From: Marinobacter nitratireducens
GTDB taxonomy: Bacteria; Pseudomonadota; Gammaproteobacteria; Pseudomonadales; Oleiphilaceae
DNA: 64,000 nucleotides
Direction: 5' to 3'
Assembly (NCBI RefSeq): GCF_000708045.1
Contig: NZ_ANIE01000005.1
Coordinates: 186,001-250,000, forward strand
Made by a program: the position numbers and the translations under genes. Position 1 is the first letter of the stretch, and each line of letters begins with the position of its first letter. The notes beneath the pieces were generated by a model. That model saw nothing but the letters and a program-made list of their open reading frames with translations. It did not search any database and was not told the origin of the DNA. Shown piece after piece: positions 7,997-19,257 of this stretch.

Positions 7997-9513
7997 TATT
8001 TATCCTCCGACACGACCGGGGCTTCCAGAATCTGGAGGTAGCCGTCGGGATTGAAGAGTTGTGCCGCGGTTGCATCTGTATAGTCGCTGATCGGACCCGC
8101 CAGGGCGACGATAATCACGCTCAGGGCCACCAGGGCGCCGGCGGCGACGGAAACATTGCCTCCCAGCGGCTCTGGTTTTTCGATGTGGCCTTCCACGGTC
8201 CGCCAGAACACAATGCTACCGGCCCGGCTATAGGCAATCACGGTGAAAAAGCTGCCAATGAGGATGACGGACCAGAGCCAGGCCATTTCCGGACCCGGGG
8301 TAGTAGACTTCAGGATAAGCAGCTTGGCAAAGAAACCACTCAGCGGTGGTAAGCCCGCCGCTGCCACGGCTCCGATGAGGAAGAGCACACTCAGGAACGT
8401 CCGGTTACGCATTTTGGGCGCGGTGATGATCCTGTCACCCGCTGTACCACGCTGGTTGGCCACCAGTTCTGCCACCAGAAACAGGCCGGCGACCGTCCAT
8501 GTGGTACTGAGCAGGTAAAACAATGCTGCCGATATGCCGGCTTCTGAACCCAGCGCGATGGGCGCAAGTAATGTGCCGACGGAAATGATCACCTGCCACG
8601 CCACCAGTGTTTTCAGGTTGTCTGCACCCAGGGCTCCGATCACGCCCATAGTGAGGGTAATCAGGGCTAGTGGGAACAGCCAGTCCATACCCAGATTTGC
8701 CAGCTCGCCGGCATCGTCGCCGAAGACCAGCAGGTAAACCCGGAGAATGGCGTAGATGCCGACCTTCGTCATAACGGCAAACAGCGCTGCGACCGGCGCA
8801 GTGGCCTTGGCATAGGCCTTTGGCAGCCAGAAACACAGGGGAATCAGGGCCGCTTTCAGGGCGAACACCACCAGAAGCATCATGCCGCCGGCTTTCACCA
8901 GGTTCAGGCTTTCGCCTTGTATCCGGGGGATCTTGACGGCCAGGTCCGCCATGTTCAGGGTGCCTGTGACGCTGTAGATCATACCGACGCTGATCAGGAA
9001 CACGGCGGAGCCGATCAGGTTCAGAACCACATAGTGCAGCCCCGGAACCGTGCGGGCTGTTCCTCCGCCATGCATGAGCAGGCCATAAGAGGCAATCAGC
9101 AACACCTCGAAGGCAACGAACAGGTTAAACAGATCCCCGGTCAGGAAGGCGATGTTCAATCCCATCAGTTGGAACAGGAACAGCGCATGGAACTGCCGGT
9201 TGCCTTCATCAGCGCCGCCGATGGCGAACAGGTGGCAGAACAGGGCCAGAATCGCCGTCAGAATCAGCATCAGAGCGGCGAGGCGGTCCAGAACCAGCAC
9301 AATACCAAAGGGTGGCTGCCAGTTGCCGAAGGCATAAAGGCGATAGCCGTCATCGCTGGCAAGCACCAGCAGTACGATGGTTGAAACCAGCAACAGCACG
9401 GTGGTAGCGATGGCGATGGTACGTCGCAGGCTGATCGGAGCGTAGCCCATGAATACCTGCAATATGCCTCCGAGCAGCGGGATCAGGATAGGAGCGGTAA
9501 GCCAATGGTTCAT
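7996..9513 (-). CDS. mnhD: Na+/H+ antiporter subunit D
   Basis: MnhD is homologous to the proton-pumping NuoM/NuoN subunits of complex I and is a core proton-conducting subunit of the Mrp antiporter. The 505 residues are almost entirely hydrophobic, with about 14 predicted helices. The proton-antiporter M domain is visible: the helix around VFALKAALIPLCFWLPKAYAKA (near 214-235) contains the conserved Lys and the LPxAY motif. It overlaps mnhC by four bases upstream and mnhE by one base downstream. Confidence 0.94.
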   Translation of the reverse strand: MNHWLTAPILIPLLGGILQVFMGYAPISLRRTIAIATTVLLLVSTIVLLVLASDDGYRLYAFGNWQPPFGIVLVLDRLAALMLILTAILALFCHLFAIGGADEGNRQFHALFLFQLMGLNIAFLTGDLFNLFVAFEVLLIASYGLLMHGGGTARTVPGLHYVVLNLIGSAVFLISVGMIYSVTGTLNMADLAVKIPRIQGESLNLVKAGGMMLLVVFALKAALIPLCFWLPKAYAKATAPVAALFAVMTKVGIYAILRVYLLVFGDDAGELANLGMDWLFPLALITLTMGVIGALGADNLKTLVAWQVIISVGTLLAPIALGSEAGISAALFYLLSTTWTVAGLFLVAELVANQRGTAGDRIITAPKMRNRTFLSVLFLIGAVAAAGLPPLSGFFAKLLILKSTTPGPEMAWLWSVILIGSFFTVIAYSRAGSIVFWRTVEGHIEKPEPLGGNVSVAAGALVALSVIIVALAGPISDYTDATAAQLFNPDGYLQILEAPVVSEDK

Positions 9514-9881
9514 TTACCGGTAACCTCCTTTTCCCGGGTTAGCTGGGTTTCGTTGTCTTCCCCCTGGTGCCCATCGACATGGTCGTCATCGTTGTCTGCC
9601 AGGTTGCGCAGGGATAGAACGACCACAAACGCGGTCATGGCAAAACCGATCACAATGGCCGTCAGGACCAGTGCCTGTGGCAGCGGGTCGGAGTAGCTGG
9701 CGGTACTGCCGATGATGGGTTGGCCGCCTGTTGCCAGGCGTCCTGTGGAGAACAGGAAGAGGTTCACGGCATAGGACAGTAGTGTCAGACCCACCACAAC
9801 CGGAAAGGTCCGGGCGCGCAGCAGGAGGTAGACGCCGGACGATGTCAGTACGCCAATGGTCAATGCAAACAGAAGCTCCAT
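9510..9881 (-). CDS. mnhC: Na+/H+ antiporter subunit C
   Basis: MnhC is a 123-residue NuoK-like subunit with three helices. The motif LTLLSYAVNLFLFSTGR near 37-53 and the Asp-Pro-Leu-Pro-Gln-Ala-Leu-Val-Leu-Thr block near 87-97 are typical of the family. The start codon shares a base with the stop of the fused mnhA/B gene (TAATG). The C-terminal tail is rich in Asp, Glu and His and probably cytoplasmic. Confidence 0.93.
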   Translation of the reverse strand: MELLFALTIGVLTSSGVYLLLRARTFPVVVGLTLLSYAVNLFLFSTGRLATGGQPIIGSTASYSDPLPQALVLTAIVIGFAMTAFVVVLSLRNLADNDDDHVDGHQGEDNETQLTREKEVTGK

Positions 9882-12682
9882 TACGCCCCCTCCTTCTTGC
9901 TCTTGATGGCTGAGTGTGGCGATAGCCGGCCAATGCTCACCAGCGCAAGTAGCGTTGCACCAATGACGGTCAGGTACACTCCGAGGTCAAAGATCATGGC
10001 CGAAGCCACCTCGAACTTGCCGACGACGGGCCATGTGATATAGCCAAAGGTGGAGGTGAGGAACGGATAGTTGAAGGCCAGGCTACCGGCACCAGCGATA
10101 ACCGCGAACAACAGGCCCAGTCCAATCACATTGTGATACTTGAAGCGCACGCGGTCCTGGGTCCAGATCATGCCGCTGGCGATGTATTGGAGGATCAGGG
10201 CGACGGAGGTTATCAGGCCCGCAATAAAGCCGCCTCCGGGCAGGTTGTGGCCGCGCAGGAAGATGTAAACGGAGACCATAAGGGCCAGGGGCAACATCGG
10301 CCGGGCGATTAGCTTCAGCATGAGCGGGTGGCCGTCCCGGCTCCAGGCGTGACCCTGACCATCTCCGGGGGGCGGCGTCAGTGCCGTGTTTTTCAGCATG
10401 GCGTAGATGCCCAGTGCGGCGATTGCCAGTACGGTGATTTCGCCAAGCGTATCAAAGCCACGGAAATCCACCAGGATGACATTCACCACGTTGGTGCCAC
10501 CGCCGCCGGGTTTACTGTTTGCCAGGAAGAAGTCGGAGATCGACGTGAAAGGTTGCGTCAGCATGGCGAGGGTAACCAGCGTCATGCCTCCGCCGGCGAT
10601 CAGGGCAATGACCACGTCCCGGACTCTGCGAGGTGTGGTGGTTTCAATCGGTGTCCAGGACGGCATGTAGTAAAGCGCAAGCATCAGCAGGACAATGGTT
10701 ACGACCTCGACGGACAGTTGGGTCATAGCGAGGTCCGGTGCGGAAAAGCGGGCGAACGCCAGAGCGACCACCAGCCCGACGACGCTGAGCAGAATCAGGG
10801 CGTAGAATCGATCACGGTGAAATGCAGCGGTCGCCAACGCGCAGATACCAAGAACCGCAGCGGCAAGCCCTGTCGGCCAGTCTACCGGGCTCAGCCCGTT
10901 CTCACCGACGAAGATGCCGAGGTTTGCCAGAGGCACGAAGGAGACGGCAACAACGCTGATGACCAGCCAAAGGGCATAGCGCTGCAGTGAGCCGTTCTCA
11001 ATCCAGGCGGTGAGCGCCTGTGCTTTGGCGACCACTCGTGAGACCACGGCTTCGAAGACCGCTTTCTCATCTATTTCCTTGAACCGGGCGTGGAAATCGA
11101 AGAACCGCTGGCGCTGGCTGTACATTAGCAGGCCACCAAAAAACGCCACGAAACTCATCAGCAAGGGCAGATTGAATCCGTGGGCAATGGTCAGGTGGTA
11201 CTCCGGCACGTCGCCTCCCAGGGTTGCGGATGCAGCGGCATAGAGCAGTGGTCCGACGGAGACTGCCGGGAATATCCCCACCATGATGCAGGCGAAAGCC
11301 AGTATTTCCACCGGGATTTTCATGTACCGGGGCGGCTCATGGGGCGGGTAGATCGGGAGGTCTACCGGCTTGCCATTGAAGAAGACGTCGTGGATAAAGC
11401 GCGCCGAATAGGCCACCGCGAAGATACCGGCCAGAGTGGCGATCACCGGTGGCAACCAGGCCAGCAGGCCCGGCAGGTTCAGTTCCAGGGATTCGGCAAA
11501 GAACATCTCTTTGCTCAGGAACCCGTTGAGCAGCGGAACCCCCGCCATGGAAGACGCAGCAACCATGGCCAGCGTGGCAGTATGTGGCATGTAGCGCCAG
11601 AGACCGTTGATGCGGCGCATGTCCCGGGTGCCGGTCTCATGGTCAATGATGCCGGCTGCCATGAAGAGCGATGCCTTGAAGGTGGCGTGGTTGATTACAT
11701 GGAACACCGCCGCAACCGCCGCAAGCTTGGTCCCCATGCCGAACAGCAGGGTGATCAGGCCAAGGTGGCTGACGGTGGAGTGCGCGAGCAGTCCTTTCAG
11801 GTCATGTTTGAACATGGCGGTGTAGGCGCCCAGAAGCAGTGTCGCCATTCCGGTAAAGCTGACCATGTAGAACCACTGTTCAGTCCCTGCCAGGGCCGGG
11901 TACAGTCGGGCCATCAAGAACACCCCGGCTTTGACCATGGTCGCCGAGTGCAGGTAGGCGGAAACCGGCGTCGGGGCCTGCATGGCGTGTGGCAGCCAGA
12001 AATGGAAAGGGAACTGCGCCGATTTGGTGAAGGCGCCCAGCAAGACCAGGGTCAGTGCCACAGGATAGAGTGAATGGGCCTTGATGAGGTCGCCGGCGGC
12101 CAGCACGTCATCCAGCTCAAAGCTGCCGACGATGTTGCCGATCAGCAATATGCCGGCCAGCAAGGCCAGGCCACCGCCGCCGGTCACGGCAAGGGCCATA
12201 CGGGCGCCGCGGCGAGCGTCCTGCTTGTGGGTCCAGAAGCTGATGAGCAGGAACGAGGTCAGGCTTGTCAGTTCCCAGAAAATCATCATCAGCAGCAGGT
12301 TGCTGGAGAGAACGATGCCCAGCATGGAACCTTTGAAGCACAAAAGCAGAGCGTAAAACTTACCGACGTTTTCTTTCGCCTTGAGGTAATAGCGTGCATA
12401 GAGAATGATCAGCAAACCGATGATCAGAATCAGCAGGGCGAACAACAGAGAAAGGCCGTCGAGACGGAAACTGAGAGAAATTCCCAGCGCCGGCAGCCAT
12501 TCAAAGCTGTGCAGAACTACGCCTCCATCGGCCAGGGTTTGCCAATGGGGGAACAGTGCGGCCAGGGCAATCAGGGCGGGCACAGAAGACGCAATGGCAA
12601 TTGCCGTGCGGCCACCCTGCGCAAACAGGGGCGCGGCGATAGCACCCAGGAATGGCAGTAACACAACCAGCGGTAGCGACAT
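9881..12682 (-). CDS. mnhA: Na+/H+ antiporter subunit A/B fusion
   Basis: This is the largest Mrp subunit, a NuoL-like proton channel fused at its C-terminus to a MnhB domain. The 933 residues show the NuoL core at about 60-420, including the lysine-containing helix with FPFHFWLPHAMQAPTPVSAYLHSATMVKAG near 222-251. A central MnhA-specific region follows, then the B domain from about 785 (ARPMLPLALMVSVYIFLRGHNLPGGGF). The A-B fusion explains the absence of a separate mnhB and is known in Pseudomonas-type operons. AGAGG lies five to six bases before the ATG. The complex should support pH and sodium homeostasis in salt water. Confidence 0.94.
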   Translation of the reverse strand: MSLPLVVLLPFLGAIAAPLFAQGGRTAIAIASSVPALIALAALFPHWQTLADGGVVLHSFEWLPALGISLSFRLDGLSLLFALLILIIGLLIILYARYYLKAKENVGKFYALLLCFKGSMLGIVLSSNLLLMMIFWELTSLTSFLLISFWTHKQDARRGARMALAVTGGGGLALLAGILLIGNIVGSFELDDVLAAGDLIKAHSLYPVALTLVLLGAFTKSAQFPFHFWLPHAMQAPTPVSAYLHSATMVKAGVFLMARLYPALAGTEQWFYMVSFTGMATLLLGAYTAMFKHDLKGLLAHSTVSHLGLITLLFGMGTKLAAVAAVFHVINHATFKASLFMAAGIIDHETGTRDMRRINGLWRYMPHTATLAMVAASSMAGVPLLNGFLSKEMFFAESLELNLPGLLAWLPPVIATLAGIFAVAYSARFIHDVFFNGKPVDLPIYPPHEPPRYMKIPVEILAFACIMVGIFPAVSVGPLLYAAASATLGGDVPEYHLTIAHGFNLPLLMSFVAFFGGLLMYSQRQRFFDFHARFKEIDEKAVFEAVVSRVVAKAQALTAWIENGSLQRYALWLVISVVAVSFVPLANLGIFVGENGLSPVDWPTGLAAAVLGICALATAAFHRDRFYALILLSVVGLVVALAFARFSAPDLAMTQLSVEVVTIVLLMLALYYMPSWTPIETTTPRRVRDVVIALIAGGGMTLVTLAMLTQPFTSISDFFLANSKPGGGGTNVVNVILVDFRGFDTLGEITVLAIAALGIYAMLKNTALTPPPGDGQGHAWSRDGHPLMLKLIARPMLPLALMVSVYIFLRGHNLPGGGFIAGLITSVALILQYIASGMIWTQDRVRFKYHNVIGLGLLFAVIAGAGSLAFNYPFLTSTFGYITWPVVGKFEVASAMIFDLGVYLTVIGATLLALVSIGRLSPHSAIKSKKEGA

Positions 12683-15090
<2,408 letters not shown>

Positions 15091-15111
15091 AGTGGACCAA
15101 TATGGTACGTG

Positions 15112-15130
15112 GGTGACGCTTTTCGTCACC
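15112..15130. terminator. Short hairpin between convergent genes
   Basis: GGTGACG (15112-15118) pairs with CGTCACC (15124-15130) around a CTTTT loop, in the 43-bp gap between the convergent ends of fadH and a small gene. A T-rich tail is lacking, so it is only a possible terminator. Confidence 0.4.
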
Positions 15131-15133
15131 TGC

Positions 15134-15298
15134 TTACCGGATTGCTTTCAGGGCCTCTGAGATAGCCTGGGCTTCGGCTTCAAGCACCTGGCAGCGAAAA
15201 CTGTTGCCTTGCTGCGCAGCCTGAGCCAGCTGTTTCTGCTTCATGTCATACAGGCGGCTTAATATGTCGGCCTGGCTTTGTCTGATCGGTGCGTTCAT
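15134..15298 (-). CDS. Small hypothetical protein (54 aa)
   Basis: This is a 54-residue soluble protein starting MNAPIRQSQADILSRLYDMK. It is predicted to be mostly helical, with heptad-like hydrophobics in the first half and an Ala/Glu-rich second half (EAEAQAISEALKAIR). It has a single cysteine and no signal peptide. The start at 15298 is preferred because GGGGAGG lies directly upstream; an in-frame codon at 15331 lacks such a site. I do not recognise the family. It lies between fadH and a GlxA-type regulator gene, both of which are probably independent units. Confidence 0.6.
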   Translation of the reverse strand: MNAPIRQSQADILSRLYDMKQKQLAQAAQQGNSFRCQVLEAEAQAISEALKAIR

Positions 15299-15417
15299 GG
15301 CGAACCTCCCCACTTTTACACCTGTGTCCAAATTATTTACGCAAAGAGGTCAAAACTGGCCTTTTACTGTTAATCCAGCATATTCCATACCAGCGGCCAT
15401 CATGTAATCCGATCTGA

Positions 15418-16401
15418 CTATCGAAAGCGGGCTCTGTAGTCACTGGGGGACAGACCTGTGTGACGGCGTATGAGTCGTGAAAAGGAACTGACATCTTCGT
15501 AGCCGACGTCCCGGGTAATCGTCTCGATGGACGCGGTGGAGGACTCCAGCCGCCTCCGGGCTTCTTCTACCCTGAGGAGTTGCAGGTAGGTTGTGGGGGA
15601 GTCGCCGGTCGCCATTTTGAATCGGCGTATCAGCGAGCGAGCGCTCAGGCCGGCCTGGTCTGACATGTCGGTCAGGGTGATTTTCATCGTGTAATGCTGA
15701 TCCAGCCAATCCTGGAGTTTCAGAATGGCTTTGTCGCCATGGTATCTCCTGGCTTGCAGGGCGCTGTAGGGTGCCTGGCTGGTCCGGCCAGCGTCGATGA
15801 CAAACGCCTTGGCCAGTTGCCTCGCCACTTCCGGGCCAGCATGGCGTTCAACCAGATATATCCCCAGATCCCACCAGGCCATACCGCCCCCCGCACAGGC
15901 GATGGGGCCATCTACCGTAACCAGCTTCTCCGGGCGGCAGCGTACGGCCGGATAGCGAAGCTGGAACTGGTTGCTGAACCCCCAGTGAGTGGTCGCTTCC
16001 CGGCCGGCCAGTAGCCCGGCCTCGGCAAGCATGAAGGCGCCTGTGCAGTTGCTGGCAAGTTGCGAACCTTCACCGGCACGCTCTGATAGCCACGACACCA
16101 GCTCCCGGTTCTGTTCGAGCACTGGCAGTATCGGGCCGCCTATGGTGGGGACAATAATGAAATCGTCGGGGCCGAACGCCAGCCCGGGCTCGTCCCAGGC
16201 GCCATCGGCGAGCAGGGTTAGCCCGTTGATGCAGCGGCAAGGTGTTGCCCCTTGGGTCAGCAGCCGGGTCTTGAAATACGGGTGAGGGGTGTCGTTCTGG
16301 ATGCGGGCCCAGGTAACACCGGCTAACCGGAAAAGATCGACGATGCCGGTAATGGCGCTGGCCAGAGCGCCGTTGAATCCGATCACAAAAACGTTATGCA
16401 T
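15418..16401 (-). CDS. GlxA-type AraC family transcriptional regulator
   Basis: The 327 residues combine an N-terminal DJ-1/PfpI-like (class I glutamine amidotransferase) domain at about 1-185 with a C-terminal AraC double helix-turn-helix at about 220-325. The nucleophile-elbow region reads LASNCTGAFMLAEAGLL near 112-128, with a cysteine in the expected place. The second HTH ends ISTHTG-type, here RRHTGLSPSDYRARFR. The gene diverges from an acyl-CoA dehydrogenase/crotonase pair across 120 bp, so it may control that pair. Ligands of the family are often choline, carnitine or arginine derivatives, but none can be assigned here. Confidence 0.87.
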   Translation of the reverse strand: MHNVFVIGFNGALASAITGIVDLFRLAGVTWARIQNDTPHPYFKTRLLTQGATPCRCINGLTLLADGAWDEPGLAFGPDDFIIVPTIGGPILPVLEQNRELVSWLSERAGEGSQLASNCTGAFMLAEAGLLAGREATTHWGFSNQFQLRYPAVRCRPEKLVTVDGPIACAGGGMAWWDLGIYLVERHAGPEVARQLAKAFVIDAGRTSQAPYSALQARRYHGDKAILKLQDWLDQHYTMKITLTDMSDQAGLSARSLIRRFKMATGDSPTTYLQLLRVEEARRRLESSTASIETITRDVGYEDVSSFSRLIRRHTGLSPSDYRARFR

Positions 16402-16521
16402 AAACCGTCTTGGGTCCGCTGGGTGAGTAGATGGCGATATTCACCATGATTATGTCATATATGCCGGTTTTCTCATCCCGATTCCTGTGACACTCTTTGT
16501 AACATCAACAGGAGACCAATA

Positions 16522-18324
16522 ATGACCGATACCTTGATCGACCGCCGCGACCTGGCATTCCAGCTATACGATGTCCTTGATACCGAGAGCCTGACCGGGC
16601 GCGAACGCTTCAGCGAACACAGTCGTGACACGTTTGATGCGGTCATCGAAACCGCCGACAAGATGGCCAGGGAAAAGTTTGCAACCCACAACAGTGCAGC
16701 CGACAAAGACGAACCAAAGTTCGTTGATGGCAAGGTGGAGATGCTTCCTGAGGTTAAGGAAGCCTTTGATGCCTATGCTGAGGCCGGGTTTATCGCGGGC
16801 CGGTACGATTACGATCTGGGCGGCATGCAATTGCCGGAATCGGTCATGGCGGCCTGTAATGGTTTTTTCACCGCGGCCAACCCGGGTACGGCGGGCTATC
16901 CGTTCCTTACCACCGCAGCGGCAAACCTGATCCGGGTATTTGGAAATGAAAAGCAGAAGGCGACCTTCCTGCCCCACATGCTCTCTGGCCGGTTCACCGG
17001 CACCATGGCGCTGACTGAGCCCCACGCGGGGTCCTCGCTGGCCGATATCCGAACGTCAGCAACGCCGACAGACGACGGCCATTACCTCATCAAGGGAGCC
17101 AAGATCTACATCTCGGGCGGCGAGCAATCCCTTACCGAGAATATCGTTCATATGGTGCTTGCCAAGATCAAAGGCGCACCAGCCGGGGTGAAAGGGATTT
17201 CGTTGTTTGTGGTGCCCAAGTTCCTGGTTGATGACGAAGGCAACGCCACCGAACGCAACGGTGTCAGCCTCGCTGGGTTGATTCACAAACTGGGCTACCG
17301 GGGCACGACTTCCACCGCCCTGAGTTTTGGTGATGACGCACCCTGCCATGGTTATCTGGTAGGTGAGCCGCATCAGGGGCTGAAGTACATGTTCCAGATG
17401 ATGAACGAAGCCCGGGTGGGCGTGGGTTTTGGTGCCGCCGTGATTGGCTACCGCGGGTACATGCACAGCCTTGAATACGCAAAAGACCGCTTGCAGGGCC
17501 GCAAGCCATCGGAAAAGAACCCGGAAGCACCGCAGGTGCCGATCATCGACCACGCCGATGTGCGCCGTATGCTGCTTGCCCAGAAAGCCTACAGCGAGGG
17601 AGGCCTGGCGCTGTGTCTCTACGGTGCAAGGCTGATGGACGATCAGCACACCCATCCGGATGAACAGAAACGCCTGGAAGCCGGGAAGCTGCTTGACCTG
17701 TTGACCCCGGTCATCAAGGCCTGGCCCTCGGAATTCGGCCCCAAAGCCAACGATCTGGCCATTCAGGTTTATGGCGGTGCGGGTTACACCCGGGAGTATC
17801 CGGTGGAACAGTGCTGGCGGGATAACCGTCTCAACCCGATTCACGAGGGCACCAATGGCATCCAGGCCCTGGATCTGCTGGGGCGCAAGATCTGGCAGGA
17901 TCAGAGCCACGGCTTGCAGTTGCTGATGCAGGAAATGCAGGTGGATCTGCAGGCGGCCACCAGCGACCGCTGCCAGCAGTGGGCCCTTTCCCTGAGCGAA
18001 ACCCTTCAGCAGGCAGTGAAGGTTACCCAGAGCCTGGGTAAATCCCTGATGAGCGAGAATCCGGACAACGTTCTGGCAAATGCCTCCTGCTACCTCCATC
18101 TGTTCGGGCACATCATTGTGTCCTGGATGTGGCTGCGCCAGGCCAACGTTGCGGAAAAAGCACTGGCCGCCGCCAGCAACGACGATGACCGCAACTTCTA
18201 CCAGGGCAAGCTGCAAGCCGCCCAGTACTTCTTCCACTGGGAACTGCCGACCGTTGCTCAGGATCTGGTGCTGTTGAAGAACCAGGACGATACCTGCCTG
18301 AACATGAAAGCGGAGTGGTTCTGA
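16522..18324 (+). CDS. Acyl-CoA dehydrogenase (600 aa, FadE-like)
   Basis: This FAD enzyme catalyses the first oxidation of acyl-CoA in beta-oxidation. At 600 residues it belongs to the larger bacterial acyl-CoA dehydrogenases with an extra C-terminal domain, as in the pseudomonad FadE-like and DmdC groups. FAD and substrate motifs include MALTEPHAGSSLADIRTSA near 156-174, and the C-terminal flavin-binding region has YGGAGYTREYPVEQCWRDNR near 417-436. The ribosome site AGGAG sits eight bases before the ATG. The stop overlaps the ATG of the downstream crotonase by one base (TGATG), so the two are translationally coupled. Chain-length range is not determinable. Confidence 0.9.
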   Translation: MTDTLIDRRDLAFQLYDVLDTESLTGRERFSEHSRDTFDAVIETADKMAREKFATHNSAADKDEPKFVDGKVEMLPEVKEAFDAYAEAGFIAGRYDYDLGGMQLPESVMAACNGFFTAANPGTAGYPFLTTAAANLIRVFGNEKQKATFLPHMLSGRFTGTMALTEPHAGSSLADIRTSATPTDDGHYLIKGAKIYISGGEQSLTENIVHMVLAKIKGAPAGVKGISLFVVPKFLVDDEGNATERNGVSLAGLIHKLGYRGTTSTALSFGDDAPCHGYLVGEPHQGLKYMFQMMNEARVGVGFGAAVIGYRGYMHSLEYAKDRLQGRKPSEKNPEAPQVPIIDHADVRRMLLAQKAYSEGGLALCLYGARLMDDQHTHPDEQKRLEAGKLLDLLTPVIKAWPSEFGPKANDLAIQVYGGAGYTREYPVEQCWRDNRLNPIHEGTNGIQALDLLGRKIWQDQSHGLQLLMQEMQVDLQAATSDRCQQWALSLSETLQQAVKVTQSLGKSLMSENPDNVLANASCYLHLFGHIIVSWMWLRQANVAEKALAAASNDDDRNFYQGKLQAAQYFFHWELPTVAQDLVLLKNQDDTCLNMKAEWF

Positions 18325-19103
18325 TGGCTCTGGTTAACGTTGAAAAAAAGGGCCACATACTCCTCATTGGCCTCAATCGTCCGGACAAAATGAACGCCAT
18401 GAACCGGGCCATGTACCACGAAATCGCCGCTGCCTATTACCAGCTGGAGCATGACGACGACTTGCGTGTCGGACTGATGTATGCCGAGGGCGATCACTTC
18501 ACCAGCGGCCTGCAACTGGACGACTGGGCCGGCGTGTTCGCCAACGGAAAAGGCATTGAACCCGGAGACGGTGAACTTGATCCGTTCCACATAACCGGCC
18601 CCGGCCTGAGTAAGCCTGTGGTGTTCGCTGCCCAGGGCATCTGCTTCACCTGCGGCGTGGAGATGATGCTCAACACGGATATCCGGATCGCGGCCAAAGG
18701 CACGCGTTTCGCCCAGCTGGAAGTAAAACGCGGCATCTTTGCCTGCGGTGGCGCCACCATCCGGTTGCCTCGAGAGATTGGTTGGGGCAACGCCCAGCGC
18801 TACCTGCTCACCGGAGACGAGTGGACCGCAGAACAGGCCTACGATTGGGGCCTGGTCCAGGAGTTGGTTGAGCCGGGGGCACAATTTGATGTTGCGATGA
18901 CTATTGCCGAGAAAATTTCAAAAGCGGCGCCCCTTGGCGTTCGCGGAAGCCTTAAATCCTCAAAGATCTCTGTGAGTGAGGGGCAGGAGGCTGCAAAACA
19001 GAAGCTGTTTCCGGAGTTGCAGCCTGTAATGGCCAGTGAGGACGTCAAAGAGGGAATTCAGTCTTTCCTGGAAAGGCGGGACGCTGTTTTCAGAGGTAAA
19101 TGA
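18324..19103 (+). CDS. Crotonase/enoyl-CoA hydratase family protein
   Basis: This probable enoyl-CoA hydratase or isomerase works with the coupled dehydrogenase. The crotonase fold is shown by an oxyanion-hole segment (EGDHFTSGLQL near 54-64) and the second block CGVEMMLNTDIRIAAKG near 111-127. A third block, FAQLEVKRGIFACGGATIRL, follows near 130-149. Glutamates occur near both usual catalytic positions (VEMM and LEVK), so hydratase chemistry is possible. The start is placed at the ATG overlapping the upstream stop; a GTG nine bases earlier is also in frame. A terminator-like repeat element (19137-19244) follows. Confidence 0.85.
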   Translation: MALVNVEKKGHILLIGLNRPDKMNAMNRAMYHEIAAAYYQLEHDDDLRVGLMYAEGDHFTSGLQLDDWAGVFANGKGIEPGDGELDPFHITGPGLSKPVVFAAQGICFTCGVEMMLNTDIRIAAKGTRFAQLEVKRGIFACGGATIRLPREIGWGNAQRYLLTGDEWTAEQAYDWGLVQELVEPGAQFDVAMTIAEKISKAAPLGVRGSLKSSKISVSEGQEAAKQKLFPELQPVMASEDVKEGIQSFLERRDAVFRGK

Positions 19104-19136
19104 AACCGATGCAGGCGTTCACTCCAAACATCTGAT

Positions 19137-19244
19137 GCGCCCGACGCTCATGCTCCCCCAAGACTGTGTGCAGCAGGGAAGCTGCACACAAGCCTACATG
19201 GACGTATTCACGGCGTGTCTTGGGGGAGCATGAGTGTTGGGCGC
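19137..19244. repeat. Long-stem intergenic repeat, subtype II copy
   Basis: The left arm (19137-19163) is complementary to the right arm (19218-19244) over 27 positions. Two are G-T pairs (stable as G-U in RNA) and none is a true mismatch. The 54-nt core (19164-19217) contains its own perfect 10-bp hairpin, TGTGTGCAGC with GCTGCACACA. The core half AAGC-N2-ACATGGA-N-GT aligns with the minus-strand cores of the three elements at 58553, 58733 and 63609, so it is a diverged relative. It fills the gap between the convergent crotonase and alkB genes and could serve as a terminator for both. Confidence 0.8.
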
Positions 19245-19257
19245 TTGCACCTGTTCC

